Below are positions 46,428 through 55,763 of a DNA stretch of 64,000 bases, piece after piece. Position 1 is the first letter of the stretch. Each line of letters begins with the position of its first letter. The notes beneath the pieces were generated by a model, which was given only the letters and a program-made list of their open reading frames with translations, searched no databases and was not told the DNA's origin. The stretch lies in the NCBI RefSeq assembly GCF_000760695.4, contig NZ_JHEG04000001.1:7785113-7849112 (forward strand), in the 5' to 3' direction. This stretch comes from Tolypothrix bouteillei VB521301. GTDB taxonomy: Bacteria; Cyanobacteriota; Cyanobacteriia; Cyanobacteriales; Nostocaceae. A program made the position numbers and the translations under genes.

Positions 46428-47657
46428 ATGAGCAAGTGGCAACAGACAAAAAAACTAAGGACTGAATGGATAGGGCAATTTCAGAGGTATGTTGTTAAAG
46501 CTTTACAAGCTATCGGACAATGGAGCCGTAAAGCAGGAAGAGGTTGGTTAAACAGACATTCTCTTGGAGCCTTTTTGAGTCTTGTTTTAGTAGGAACTAC
46601 CTTGAGCGTAGTAGTTGCTGCTTCCACTGCAAGTATTGGCAATTCTTCAGGAGAGATTCATTCTGGAAACAGTAACAATCTTATTGCTCAACAGAAGAAT
46701 ATTAAACTTAACCTTGTTTCCTTCTCTGTTACCCAAGCCGCACATGATAAGATTATTCCCCGATTTGTTGAAAAGTGGAAAAAAGAGCGGAATCAAAATA
46801 TTACCTTTCAGCAGAGTTATGGTGCTTCTAGTGCTCAAGCTCTTGCAACGATTGAGGGAGGATTGGAAGCTGATGTGGTTCATCTATCACTTGCTCCCGA
46901 TATTCAGAAGATTGAACGAGCAGGATTAATCCAACCAGGTTGGGAAAAAGAGTTTCCGAACGGCGGTATTGTTAGCAAGTCGGTTGTCGCAATTGTCACT
47001 CGTCAGGGTAATCCGAAAGGCATCAAAACATGGACAGACTTAGCAAACAAGGGAATTAGTGTGATAACACCCAATCCCATAACATCGGGTAGCGCACGTT
47101 GGAACTTTTTAGCACTTTGGAATGCAGCGATTAAAGCCGGAAAAGATGAGTCTAAGACATTAGACTTTGTTAGCAATGTTTATAAAAATGCTCCAAATTT
47201 GCCAGAAAGCGCTCGTAATGCAACGGACGCCTTTTTCAAGGGAGGTGAAGGGGATGCTCTAATTACTTATGAAAATGAAGTAATTTTGAAAGCTCTTAAA
47301 GGTGAGAAACCTTCGTACTTTATTCCTGATGTCAATTTCTCAATTGATAACCCAGTTGCTATTGTTGATAAAAATGTAGACAAGCACGGTACTCGTGAAG
47401 TAGCAGAAGCATTCATCAAGTATTTGTATACTGCGGAAGCTCAGAAGGTATTTACCCAAACTGGTTATCGCTCGATAGAGTCGAACGCAGCACAAAAAAA
47501 AGAGGTTGTTAATCAATACCCTCGGCTAAAAAGTTTGGCAACAACTAATGACTATGGCGGTTGGGCTGCAATTCAGAAAAAGTTTTTTGATGATAACGGC
47601 ATTTTTGCTAAAGTGATAAGTAAAATTAATACAAGCGCCACCAAAACGTGGCGTTAA
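46428..47657 (+). CDS. Sulfate-binding protein of the sulfate ABC importer
   Basis: ATG 46428 (MSKWQQTKKL) has AGGGG upstream; the open frame to 46341 is upstream DNA. An unusually long N-terminus (about 70 residues) ends in a hydrophobic signal (LGAFLSLVLVGTTLSVVVAAS). The binding domain has the Sbp/CysP signature: LNLVSFSVTQAAHDKIIPRFVEKW, QSYGASSAQA, ADVVHLSLAPDI, ITPNPITSGSARWNFLALW and ENEVILK. It binds sulfate or thiosulfate for CysTWA, not seen here. The call is firm. Sharing a promoter element with sulfonate genes suggests sulfur-starvation control. Confidence 0.92.
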   Translation: MSKWQQTKKLRTEWIGQFQRYVVKALQAIGQWSRKAGRGWLNRHSLGAFLSLVLVGTTLSVVVAASTASIGNSSGEIHSGNSNNLIAQQKNIKLNLVSFSVTQAAHDKIIPRFVEKWKKERNQNITFQQSYGASSAQALATIEGGLEADVVHLSLAPDIQKIERAGLIQPGWEKEFPNGGIVSKSVVAIVTRQGNPKGIKTWTDLANKGISVITPNPITSGSARWNFLALWNAAIKAGKDESKTLDFVSNVYKNAPNLPESARNATDAFFKGGEGDALITYENEVILKALKGEKPSYFIPDVNFSIDNPVAIVDKNVDKHGTREVAEAFIKYLYTAEAQKVFTQTGYRSIESNAAQKKEVVNQYPRLKSLATTNDYGGWAAIQKKFFDDNGIFAKVISKINTSATKTWR

Positions 47658-47713
47658 GGCAGTACTTCACGGGAATATTGCGATCGCTAGTCTTTTTTCA
47701 CTCAGAAGTAGTG

Positions 47714-48742
47714 TTAATGTAGCTTATCAAATTTTCCCGCACCACCATTGCCATCTGCTTGAGTGCCATCATTTTGCAATTGCATTTGAGCTAGCAGTTT
47801 TAAAGCATCGCTAATTCTGCGCGGTTTTGGCACTTGACCCTTTCCTGCAGGCCATCCTTCACGTTGACGAGTGCGATCGCCATCTGTTTCCTCTGTTTGG
47901 TCGTGGAATAGTATTTGTGTGGTGGGGAAGGGTAAGTCTATTCCATTGGCTGTGAGCTTATTTTTGATAGCAGTCAGAACTTTATCCCGTGAATCAAGAC
48001 TATCTGCCCGACGGGGTGGAGAAATCCACCACCGAACACGAATATTAACCGTACTTTCATCAAGTTCCATAACCAGTACGTCAGGAGATGGATTTTTCAA
48101 GACTGCATCCACACTGTACATTGCTTCGAGCATCAATTCCTTTGCCCGTTCGATGTTGTCACCGTAACCAATGCCAACATCATACTCCAAGCGACGGTTA
48201 TCAAAGGCGGTATTGACAGTGATGGAATTTGTGAACAGTTCCGCATTGGGAATAACTATACGGCGACCATCGTAAGTGCGGATAGTTGTGGCGCGTGTCT
48301 GAATATTTTCGACTGTTCCCTCAAAGTCTTTGAAAACAATTTGGTCATCAATTTGAAATGGTTCTGTTAAAAGTATTAAGATACCAGCCAAAAAGTTTTG
48401 TAAGATATCGCGGAAAGCAAAACCAATTGCTACTCCACTAATGCCTAAAAGTTGAACTAAATCGCCTGCTTGAAATGTTGGAATGACAATTGATAAGGCT
48501 ACGAAGAGACCCACTAAGAGAATAGTTCCCTGGGACAAACGTCCGAGAACAAGCCCTAGATTCCTTGCATTGCGGTATCTTCGGGTAATGCGTCTGACTG
48601 AAAACCGAACCCCCCTAGCTACAAACCAAAATACAAGAAAGACAATTAAGGCTAATACAATATTAGGCAGCATGATGATGGCACTACTCATCATGTCTTG
48701 TACCTTTGTCCATCCTGCCGATACAGCTTCTTGAAAATTCAT
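47714..48742 (-). CDS. MscS-family mechanosensitive channel
   Basis: This 342-residue protein has three helices (about residues 20-40, 70-92 and 95-115). The pore helix and beta-domain segments GVAIGFAFRDILQNFLAGILILLTEPFQIDDQI and VENIQTRATTIRTYDGRRIVIPNAELFTNSI are canonical MscS. The C-terminal tail after residue 290 is polar and glycine-rich. It opens on membrane tension to release solutes during osmotic downshift. It is convergent with the sulfate-binding protein gene and stands alone. Confidence 0.93.
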   Translation of the reverse strand: MNFQEAVSAGWTKVQDMMSSAIIMLPNIVLALIVFLVFWFVARGVRFSVRRITRRYRNARNLGLVLGRLSQGTILLVGLFVALSIVIPTFQAGDLVQLLGISGVAIGFAFRDILQNFLAGILILLTEPFQIDDQIVFKDFEGTVENIQTRATTIRTYDGRRIVIPNAELFTNSITVNTAFDNRRLEYDVGIGYGDNIERAKELMLEAMYSVDAVLKNPSPDVLVMELDESTVNIRVRWWISPPRRADSLDSRDKVLTAIKNKLTANGIDLPFPTTQILFHDQTEETDGDRTRQREGWPAGKGQVPKPRRISDALKLLAQMQLQNDGTQADGNGGAGKFDKLH

Positions 48743-49054
48743 TACACCTTTTTATCATGGACATTCCTACAAGATATATTAAGAAGAATTGCAAAAAGGC
48801 TCTCTATCTAAAGTTATTAATTTCCAGAATTCCCTATAGAATTTTTACTACAACACAACTTCTACTACTCTTCATGTTCGTAAATCTATAGCTTTAGCTA
48901 GATGAACTAATTGCTAAAATGTGAATACTTGAAGTTACACATAGCAAATATTTAGATTGAGTTTGCAAGAATGTTGCATTTTTAGCTATTATTATTTAAA
49001 ATCTTATAATTTCATTTAAATTTACACTTTTTATTCCCATGCTTGGGAAAAAAT
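48743..49054. other. Gene-free interval between divergent genes
   Basis: About 310 AT-rich bases between the MscS and CNNM genes. No coding frame or recognised repeat was seen. It must hold both promoters. Confidence 0.4.
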
Positions 49055-50092
49055 ATGCTGCTGCTGATTTTGGTTGTCATTTTTGTAATTAGTGGTTCGG
49101 CGCTTTGTTCTAGCGTAGAGACTGCGCTTTTTTCTGTATCTACATTAAGAGTACGCCAATTAGCTCAATCAAACAAACCTGCTTTAGTAGCACTTTTGGC
49201 GATTCGTGAAAACATGAACCGACCGATCGCCACGATCGTCATCCTGAATAATACTTTTAATATCGTTGGTAGTATTCTGACAGCTAATATTGCTGCTAAA
49301 GTTTTAGGAGATATATGGCTGGGTGTATTTTCAGGGGTATTGACCTTCTTAATTATCATCTTTGGTGAAATCATTCCAAAAACACTTGGAGAACGCTATG
49401 CAGAACAATTAGCTATACTTGCTGCTTTACCTGTTACCGGGCTCTCCATTGTCTTCACACCCTTAGTTTGGATTCTGCAAACCGTTACTGCACCCTTTAT
49501 CAAGGGTAAGAAACGACCGACAACGAATGAGGCGGAAATCAAGTTATTGGCGAGTATCGGTCAACAAGAGGGGATGATAGAAAGGGATGAAGCAGAAATG
49601 ATCCAACGGGTGTTTCGATTAAACGATTTAACAGCGTCTGATATAATGACACCCCGAGTCATAGTGACACATATACGTGGCGATATGACTCTTGCTGAAG
49701 CAAAAGCAGACATCATTTTTTCACAACATACCCGAATTATTGTGATTGATGACTCTATCGATGAAGTTATTGGATTTGCTCTAAAGCAGACTTTACTTAC
49801 AGCAATGGTAGAAGGTAAGAATCATCAAACAATTGCTCAACTGTCTCGCAAAGCTCGCTTTGTACCTGAAACCATTAAAGCAGACAAACTCCTGAAAATC
49901 TTTATAGAGGCTCGCGAACATTTAGCAGTGGTAGTAGATGAATACGGAAACGTAGCTGGTGTCGTTACCTTAGAAGATGTGTTAGAGGTAATCACTGGTG
50001 AAATCGTAGACGAGACTGATAAAACTGTGGATATGCGGGAGATTGCACGGAAGAAGCGAGAAAGAATGTTGGAATCTATGGGCATCAAATAA
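49055..50092 (+). CDS. CNNM/CorC-family membrane protein (DUF21 plus CBS)
   Basis: ATG 49055 is preferred to TTG 49043. The 345-residue protein has an N-terminal DUF21 domain with about four helices (SGSALCSSVETALFSVSTLRVRQLA ... FGEIIPKTLGERYAE). A CBS pair follows (NDLTASDIMTPRVIV and VVDEYGNVAGVVTLEDVLEVITGEIVDE). This is the YtfL/CorC or hemolysin-C type, tied to Mg2+ or other cation transport. The usual C-terminal CorC-HlyC domain is missing, which shortens it by about 90 residues. It stands alone. Confidence 0.9.
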   Translation: MLLLILVVIFVISGSALCSSVETALFSVSTLRVRQLAQSNKPALVALLAIRENMNRPIATIVILNNTFNIVGSILTANIAAKVLGDIWLGVFSGVLTFLIIIFGEIIPKTLGERYAEQLAILAALPVTGLSIVFTPLVWILQTVTAPFIKGKKRPTTNEAEIKLLASIGQQEGMIERDEAEMIQRVFRLNDLTASDIMTPRVIVTHIRGDMTLAEAKADIIFSQHTRIIVIDDSIDEVIGFALKQTLLTAMVEGKNHQTIAQLSRKARFVPETIKADKLLKIFIEAREHLAVVVDEYGNVAGVVTLEDVLEVITGEIVDETDKTVDMREIARKKRERMLESMGIK

Positions 50093-50449
50093 ATATCCTT
50101 AACACCCATTTCCTTACACTCAACGGCGTGGCGATCGCGATCCGGAGTTTAAGCTAGTACATGAAGGCAGAAGTCCAAAAGGCAGAGGGCAGAAAGCACA
50201 AACGCTTATTATTGGAACTTTTATCTCAATTCTAATGGTATAGTTATTTCCGCCGACCTGTACTAGTTGATACTAGTATTTTTAACAACTTCTCGTTAGT
50301 ACCTATCAGTTGGGCTGACACACTATCACAAGACACAATTCCTTTAACTTTAGGGATGCTTGGAGACTTGATGTTTGTATTTGGCCGAGTTGCGATTGAT
50401 GAGGTTTCTAAAACCTTAGGTAGTTTATAAGCCCAGCATCAAGAATAGT
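50093..50449. other. Interval with a start-less open frame
   Basis: A frame of about 60 codons ends at TAA 50428-50430. It reads FRRPVLVDTSIFNNFSLVPI, then SWADTLSQDTIPLTL and MLGDLMFVFGRVAIDEVSKTL, but has no start with a ribosome site. It may be the tail of a decayed gene. Otherwise only a HIP1-rich stretch near 50130 is seen. Confidence 0.35.
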
Positions 50450-51589
50450 ATGCTAAATAAACATGATTCAAAAATGACATGGTGTTTATCGAAAATTGGT
50501 ATTTCACGAATGAAATTGTTAGTGCAATTAGTAGGTGCAGGACTGATAGTTTTATCACTTTTGGATATTTACCTAACTGTCCTGTTCCCTCGCCTTGGTA
50601 GTAGCGTACTGAGTTTGCATCTTGGAAAAGTGATGTGGCGGCTCTTCCGGTTCGTTGCACGTATAATGCCCTTTAAAGACGAAAAAGTACTTTCTCATAG
50701 CGGTCCTGTATTGATGATTGCAACTGTTGTAGTCTGGCTGAGTTTGCTGCTTTATGGGTTCGCCCTAATTGTTTGGACTGAGTTGGGTTGGTCTATACAA
50801 GCAAGTGATGGGCAGACAGAAACTAATTTTATATCAGCGCTTTACTACAGTGGTTTTTCACTAACAACACTGGGAACAGGGGACTTGACTCCAAAAACAG
50901 ATTTTCAACGCCTGTTAACGATCTTAGAAGCATCTCTTGGCTTTTCTGTTTTTACTTTAACGATTACTTACTTACTCTCAGTGTACAGTGCAATTACAAG
51001 ACGCCACACTTTTGCTTTGAGCTTACACCACCGAAGTGCTGGTACGGCAGACGCAGCAGAAATGATAGCGAGACTGGGTGCTAGTGGTGAACTGAATGGC
51101 GTACAACAAGATGTTTCTAACATGGCAACGGACGTAATAGACTTGCTAGAATCGCAGCACTCTTACCCAGCGTTGCTCTATTTCCGATTTCGCCAATGCT
51201 ATTATGCCTTACCACGCGTGATACTTTTGGCAATGGATACAGCCACGTTAATCAAAAGTGCGTTGAATACCAAAAAGTATCATTCAATTACGCATTCTAC
51301 AGCTGTAGAAGAATTGTGGGGTGGCGGTCTACAATTGCTCGTTGAGTTATCTAGCTTATTTTTGCCAAAAAGTCGTTCAAAAAATAATGACTCAGTTGAG
51401 CAGACATGGCGCAAGCGCTACTATCACGCAGTGGAAAAAATGAAAGCCGAAGGAATAGAGACAGCAGATGATTTAGAGGCTGGTGTCTCTCTGTACATTT
51501 CTCTGCGCCGCCAATGGAACCCTTACGTGGTAGCCCTAGCTCGTTACATGGCATATGATTGGAATGAAATAGCTCCTTATGAGAGTTGA
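50450..51589 (+). CDS. Potassium-channel-like membrane protein
   Basis: This 379-residue protein has a first helix (LVGAGLIVLSLLDIYLTVLF), a second (VLMIATVVVWLSLLLYGFALIVW), a pore loop NFISALYYSGFSLTTLGTGDLTPKTD and a final helix (LGFSVFTLTITYLLSVYSAIT). The pore sequence TLGTGD stands for the K+ filter TVGYGD; Tyr is replaced by Thr, so selectivity may differ. The C-terminal 200 residues are soluble and helical, without a visible RCK glycine motif. The start may be the later ATG at 50474. No partner gene is adjacent. Confidence 0.8.
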   Translation: MLNKHDSKMTWCLSKIGISRMKLLVQLVGAGLIVLSLLDIYLTVLFPRLGSSVLSLHLGKVMWRLFRFVARIMPFKDEKVLSHSGPVLMIATVVVWLSLLLYGFALIVWTELGWSIQASDGQTETNFISALYYSGFSLTTLGTGDLTPKTDFQRLLTILEASLGFSVFTLTITYLLSVYSAITRRHTFALSLHHRSAGTADAAEMIARLGASGELNGVQQDVSNMATDVIDLLESQHSYPALLYFRFRQCYYALPRVILLAMDTATLIKSALNTKKYHSITHSTAVEELWGGGLQLLVELSSLFLPKSRSKNNDSVEQTWRKRYYHAVEKMKAEGIETADDLEAGVSLYISLRRQWNPYVVALARYMAYDWNEIAPYES

Positions 51590-51636
51590 GATGTGAATAC
51601 TCTAAAATTTGCTTACACAGGTAACAAAATATATTT

Positions 51637-51858
51637 ATGGCTGGCATAATTTTACTAATAATCGGTCTGGGGATTTTTTTTGTAGGTTTAAGTACTAAGG
51701 ATGAGATTAACCGTATAGCAGCTTTAGTAGCGGGAGTTATTTCTCTAGTTTGGGGATTTGCTCTCGCTCCTTTATCATTTCAATTACTCGTTGAAAGTGT
51801 CTCAATTTTAGGAGCTTTTTTGGTTTGTATGCGTTGTTTGGGTTGTGGTTCATCATAA
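51637..51858 (+). CDS. Small two-helix membrane protein
   Basis: The 73-residue product has two hydrophobic segments (IILLIIGLGIFFVGL and IAALVAGVISLVWGFALAPLSFQLLV). It ends CMRCLGCGSS, with three Cys in a short tail. It begins 48 bp after the channel gene. I do not recognise it. Its composition and position support a real but unnamed gene. Confidence 0.5.
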   Translation: MAGIILLIIGLGIFFVGLSTKDEINRIAALVAGVISLVWGFALAPLSFQLLVESVSILGAFLVCMRCLGCGSS

Positions 51859-51958
51859 AAAATTCATTGAAATATTCCCGAGCTGATGAACTCTAGCTTT
51901 CAAGATATATATCTTCGTTTTATCTCAATCCTATACGATAAAAATCCCATAGAAAATC

Positions 51959-52126
51959 ATGTCTGACAAAAAAAAATCAGAAATTACTGATTGATTTAAA
52001 GCAATTGAATCCAACGATTTAATTAGAGTTCAAAAATTGCTTCAGACTGTAAAAGATTTAGAGCAAACAGATGCTTCTGGCCGTACTCCAATGCAAGTAG
52101 CAATTTCGTCAATGTCAGAATCCTAA
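51959..52126 (+). pseudogene. Ankyrin-repeat-like gene remnant with in-frame stop
   Basis: ATG 51959 opens MSDKKKSEITD, then a TGA at 51992-51994. The same frame then continues FKAIESNDLIRVQKLLQTVKD and LEQTDASGRTPMQVAIS to TAA 52124. AIESNDLIRVQKLL and DASGRTPMQVAI fit one ankyrin repeat. The stop and the loss of further repeats mark a pseudogene, unless TGA is read through. Confidence 0.6.
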
Positions 52127-52233
52127 GATAAATCAGTAGAATTGGCAGAGTAAGTAAAATTGCATCTCCTTAAACAATACCTTTGCCAATTTCTCAAAAG
52201 CACTACAGACTTCCAGTCTGTAGCTACATAAAG

Positions 52234-52305
52234 GAAGCCCACCTGCGTGAGCTAAAACCCAAAGCCCACGCAGGTGGGCTTTGTTTGTATAGCCCCACTC
52301 TTCCA
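52234..52305. repeat. GGCTTTGTTTG repeat, copy 1
   Basis: AAGCCCACCTGCGTG and CACGCAGGTGGGCTT form a strong 15-bp stem, followed by TGTTTGTATAGCCCCA. The same GGCTTTGTTTGTGTAGC end is found at 55811-55872 (inverted, inside a coding frame) and at 63841-63967. The remainder of 51859-52540 shows no intact gene. Confidence 0.8.
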
Positions 52306-52540
52306 GAGTGAGGGCGTTTTGGCAAAGCTATTGCTTAAAGTAGTAAATTTGTTGCAAGCGTCACTAGCCCGATCTTAATAGGTTATACCTAACAGCGCAA
52401 TTTTGAAGATGATATCCAGTCTCTACGTTCCTCAAAATCAATCTGGTAAACCACTAGAATCTCTTGCTCTAGAATCTTGGGTATGAGCACTTGGGTGTTA
52501 TATCCTTGGGATGCGTCTCTCCTATTTGAGTTCTTGGAAT

Positions 52541-54019
52541 ATGGCTGATAACAATCGCTCGCAGTGGGACTTAGGCAGATTTCTTGAAACTTTGACCTAC
52601 TTTGAAGTTATTCCTTTCCTTAACTGGCTACAAGATTTATTCCAAGGTCGCCCTCATAATAAAGACAGACTTGATGGAGCAAAACAAGTGGGCGTTATAC
52701 TGGTAGCTGGTGCAACGGGTGGTTTGGGAAAACGTGTGGTGGGACAACTCCTCCAAAGGGGTTATAAAGTGCGATCGCTAGTCCGAGACATAGACAAAGC
52801 GCGATCGCTTCTTGGCAATGACACGGAATTAGTGGTTGCTGATATTACAAACCCAGAAACTCTCACCCCTCTGATTGCAGCTAACATCCAGGCTGTAGTT
52901 TGCTGTACTGCTGTGCGCGTTCAGCCTGTAGAAGGAGACAGCCCAGATCGTGCTAAATACTACCAAGGGGTTAAGTTTTACCAACCTGAAATTGTTGGCG
53001 ATACACCAGAAAACGTTGAATACCAAGGTGTGAAAAACTTGGTAGAAGCTGTAGCAAAATATCTGCCAAAAGCAGGCGAACGAGTGTTATTTGATTTTAC
53101 AAATCCATCCACAGAACTTAAAGAGACTTGGGGCGCGGTGGATGATGTCGTAATGGGTGGAGTCAGTCAAAGCAATATTCAACTGGTGGAAGGTACAGCC
53201 CTGTTTTCTGGCTGCGTTTCTACCGCCAACTCAGGAGGATTTGCTTCGGTCAGAACTAAAAATTTTTCTCCCGGTTTTAACTTATCTGGCTCTGAGGGCA
53301 TAGAGTTGCGCCTTAGAGGTGACGGAAAACGCTATAAATTCCTCCTGCGTACCGAGACACAATGGGATGGTGTCGCTTACAGCTATTCTTTTGACACCGA
53401 ACCCAACACCTGGATGAATGTTCGCATTCCTTTTGCAGATACAATTGCAGTTTTTCGAGCCAAAACACTCAAAGATTCTCAACCCATTGATACCAGTAAA
53501 ATTTGCTCGTTCCAACTAATGTTGAGCAAGTTTGAATACGATGGGGGATTAAATCCAAAATTTACACCAGGTGGTTTTTCTCTACAAGTAGAATCGATCA
53601 AAGCTTATGGTAAACAAGTTTTACCCCAGTTTGTCCTTGTGAGTTCAGCAGGCGTGACTCGTCCCGGAAGACCGGGAATTAATTTAGAAGAGGAACCACC
53701 CGCTGTTAGATTAAATGACCAACTCGGAGGAATTTTAACTTGGAAATTAAAAGGAGAAGAGAGTTTAAGACAAAGTGGAATTCCTTACACAATTGTTAGA
53801 CCCTGCGCCTTAACAGAGGAACTAGGTGGCAAAGAATTGATTGTCGCCCAAGGCGATAATATCAAAGGAAAAATCAGCCGTGAGGATGTTGCTAAGCTTT
53901 GTGTAGAAGCACTACAACAAAGTCAAGCACGTAATGTTACATTTGAGGTAAAAGAGGGAGAAAAGATTGTTAGTTCTATTGACTGGCAAAGTCTATTTTC
54001 TCAACTGAAACCTGAGTGA
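52541..54019 (+). CDS. NmrA-like NAD(P)-binding protein with inserted CIA30 domain
   Basis: ATG 52541 (MADNNRSQWDLGRF) is taken as start; an ATG ten codons earlier is possible. The 492-residue protein begins with a Rossmann motif VILVAGATGGLGKRVVGQLLQRGYKVRSLVRD. It continues with a CIA30 domain (about 170-350: WGAVDDVVMGGVSQSNIQLV ... CSFQLMLSKF) and ends with the second half of the NmrA fold (LVSSAGVTRPGRPG ... PYTIVRPCALTEE). Such fusions occur in cyanobacteria and chloroplasts, related to Ycf39-type photosynthetic assembly factors. The exact role is unknown. Confidence 0.88.
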   Translation: MADNNRSQWDLGRFLETLTYFEVIPFLNWLQDLFQGRPHNKDRLDGAKQVGVILVAGATGGLGKRVVGQLLQRGYKVRSLVRDIDKARSLLGNDTELVVADITNPETLTPLIAANIQAVVCCTAVRVQPVEGDSPDRAKYYQGVKFYQPEIVGDTPENVEYQGVKNLVEAVAKYLPKAGERVLFDFTNPSTELKETWGAVDDVVMGGVSQSNIQLVEGTALFSGCVSTANSGGFASVRTKNFSPGFNLSGSEGIELRLRGDGKRYKFLLRTETQWDGVAYSYSFDTEPNTWMNVRIPFADTIAVFRAKTLKDSQPIDTSKICSFQLMLSKFEYDGGLNPKFTPGGFSLQVESIKAYGKQVLPQFVLVSSAGVTRPGRPGINLEEEPPAVRLNDQLGGILTWKLKGEESLRQSGIPYTIVRPCALTEELGGKELIVAQGDNIKGKISREDVAKLCVEALQQSQARNVTFEVKEGEKIVSSIDWQSLFSQLKPE

Positions 54020-54024
54020 AATTG

Positions 54025-54372
54025 ATGAAACGCTTCTGGCTGGTCGTATCGGTACTTGTATTGGGAATTCTCCTCTGGGGTGGAATATTGCAAAATTCCG
54101 TGTCATCCGAGCAGTATGACTCCCGTGTTTCTAATTTGGAAGCAGACTTGAACCGTTTGGAGACTAGAGTGCTCCGTATTGAATCATTACTCAATCAAAA
54201 CCGTCGCGTACCTCCTGCAAGTACAGCCCAAACTCCATCATCGCGATCGCCAAAAACCGTTCCACCACAAGAGCGCGATCGCATGTTTGATAGACTTGCT
54301 ACTTTGGTTGTAGAGCTAAAGCAGCAAGTCAACGCATTGGAGGGGCGAGTCGCAAAATTGGAGAAACGTTAA
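54025..54372 (+). CDS. Membrane-anchored coiled-coil protein
   Basis: ATG 54025 opens MKRFWLVVSVLVLGILLWGGIL, a signal anchor, then a coiled coil (VSNLEADLNRLETRVLRIESLL). A Pro/Ser linker and a second coiled coil (LATLVVELKQQVNALEGRVAKLEKR) follow. It starts just after the NmrA-CIA30 stop, so the two are probably cotranscribed. The 115-residue product is of a type common in cyanobacteria with no known function. Confidence 0.75.
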   Translation: MKRFWLVVSVLVLGILLWGGILQNSVSSEQYDSRVSNLEADLNRLETRVLRIESLLNQNRRVPPASTAQTPSSRSPKTVPPQERDRMFDRLATLVVELKQQVNALEGRVAKLEKR

Positions 54373-54437
54373 AAAGCTTTTCTTTGACTGCACCATTGCT
54401 TTTTTCAACAATCTGTGAAATCATTGTCATAATAAAG

Positions 54438-54469
54438 TACGGTTTGTCTACTGACTTACTGTAATTTAT
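54438..54469 (+). promoter_or_regulatory. TAC-N16-TACTGTAATTTATA promoter element, site 6
   Basis: TACGGTTT at 54438 and TACTGTAATTTATA at 54457 are 19 bp apart. The -10 is TAATTT or TTTATA. It is about 200 bp upstream of the LLM monooxygenase gene, the first gene of the second sulfur block. Confidence 0.5.
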
Positions 54470-54656
54470 AAAAAGAGTAGAGCGAGCGCAAATACCTTCA
54501 GTTCAGAGTTAAGGAGGGGTAAACTTTGGTTTTACCTTCTCCTCTTTCCCCAACTGTTTGGATGTTGGTAACGATATTTCATCCCATACCGTTTGTCAAA
54601 CTACATCTCTACTACGAGCAAAGCTTTAAGTCTCTGGGAAAACAGTGAAAGAAGCT

Positions 54657-55727
54657 ATGTCTGAACCCCGCTATGGCATTTGGATTCCCGTATACGGTAA
54701 CTGTGGTGCAATGAAGCATCCACAAGAACCTCGTGATGCTAGCTATAAAAGAGCAAAAGAACTGATTCAGCTAGCAGAGGAATGCGGCTTTACAACCACT
54801 CTCATCGCCGAACACCTAATCAATCCCAGAAATCAAGAATTGGACCAGTTGGAAACTTGGACAGCTGCTGCTGCACTTGCTGAGGCGACTGACTCTATTG
54901 AAATCATTGCAGCTGTAAAACCTTTACTTTTCCATCCCGTTGTGTTGGCAAAGATGGCGCTGGGTATAGATGCTATAAGTGGCGGGCGTTTTGCGATTAA
55001 CTTAGTCAGTGCGTGGTTTAAGCCAGAAATGGAAAAATCTGGAATTACCTTTTTATCCCACAGCGATCGCTACCGCTATTCTCAAGAGTGGATTGAAGTG
55101 GTAAAAGCACTTTGGAGTGGGGAACAGGTTAATTATTCAGGAAAATTCTTTCAAATTGATGAGTTGTCTTTGCATCCACGCCCGTTAGCGCACCCCTATC
55201 CCCAAGTTTATTTAGGAGGTGAGTCAGATAGCGCTAAAGACTTGGCAATGAGAGAAGCTGATGTCTTTTTTCTTAACGGTCGTCCCCTTGAAGTGATACA
55301 AGAAACTATTACTGATGTGAAAAAGCGCGTGCGTTTGCAGTTAAAACCATTACGCTTTGCCATGTCGGCTTTCGTCATTGCTCGACCGACAGATGTCGAA
55401 GCACAAGAAGAATATCAATGGTTGTTTGAACTCACAAAACAAGACGACAGATCCGAGCTTTTAAAAGGAGTCGATTCCGAAGTTGTCATGTTTAAAAATA
55501 TGGCGAAGTACCCAGGAGTAGGAAGCAACGGTGGAACAGCAGCTGGCTTAGTTGGCAGTTACGATACGGTTGCGGCTCGAATAGCTGATTTTGCCAATAT
55601 AGGTATCGACACATTTATGCTGCAATTTCAACCTTTTACAACAGAGATGAGACGCTTTTCTCAAGAAATTATGCCCAGAGTTCGCCATCATTTATCTAGC
55701 GATCGCTTATCAGCCACTGCTTTGTAA
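54657..55727 (+). CDS. LLM-class flavin-dependent monooxygenase (sulfone/sulfonate type)
   Basis: ATG 54657 gives MSEPRYGIWIPVYGNCGAM; an earlier GTG is unneeded. The 356-residue protein has SYKRAKELIQLAEECGFTTTLIAEH, AVKPLLFHPVVLAKMALGIDAISGGRFAINLVSAW, FLSHSDRYRYSQEWIEVVKALW and PYPQVYLGGESDSAKDLA. These are the FMNH2 luciferase fold and the GGxSxxAxxLA phosphate loop. It is closer to SfnG-like enzymes than to SsuD. It starts the second sulfur block and probably frees sulfite or a sulfinate from an organosulfur compound. Confidence 0.88.
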   Translation: MSEPRYGIWIPVYGNCGAMKHPQEPRDASYKRAKELIQLAEECGFTTTLIAEHLINPRNQELDQLETWTAAAALAEATDSIEIIAAVKPLLFHPVVLAKMALGIDAISGGRFAINLVSAWFKPEMEKSGITFLSHSDRYRYSQEWIEVVKALWSGEQVNYSGKFFQIDELSLHPRPLAHPYPQVYLGGESDSAKDLAMREADVFFLNGRPLEVIQETITDVKKRVRLQLKPLRFAMSAFVIARPTDVEAQEEYQWLFELTKQDDRSELLKGVDSEVVMFKNMAKYPGVGSNGGTAAGLVGSYDTVAARIADFANIGIDTFMLQFQPFTTEMRRFSQEIMPRVRHHLSSDRLSATAL

Positions 55728-55763
55728 CACGAGTCATTATCTGTCGCAAAGGAGAGACTCACC

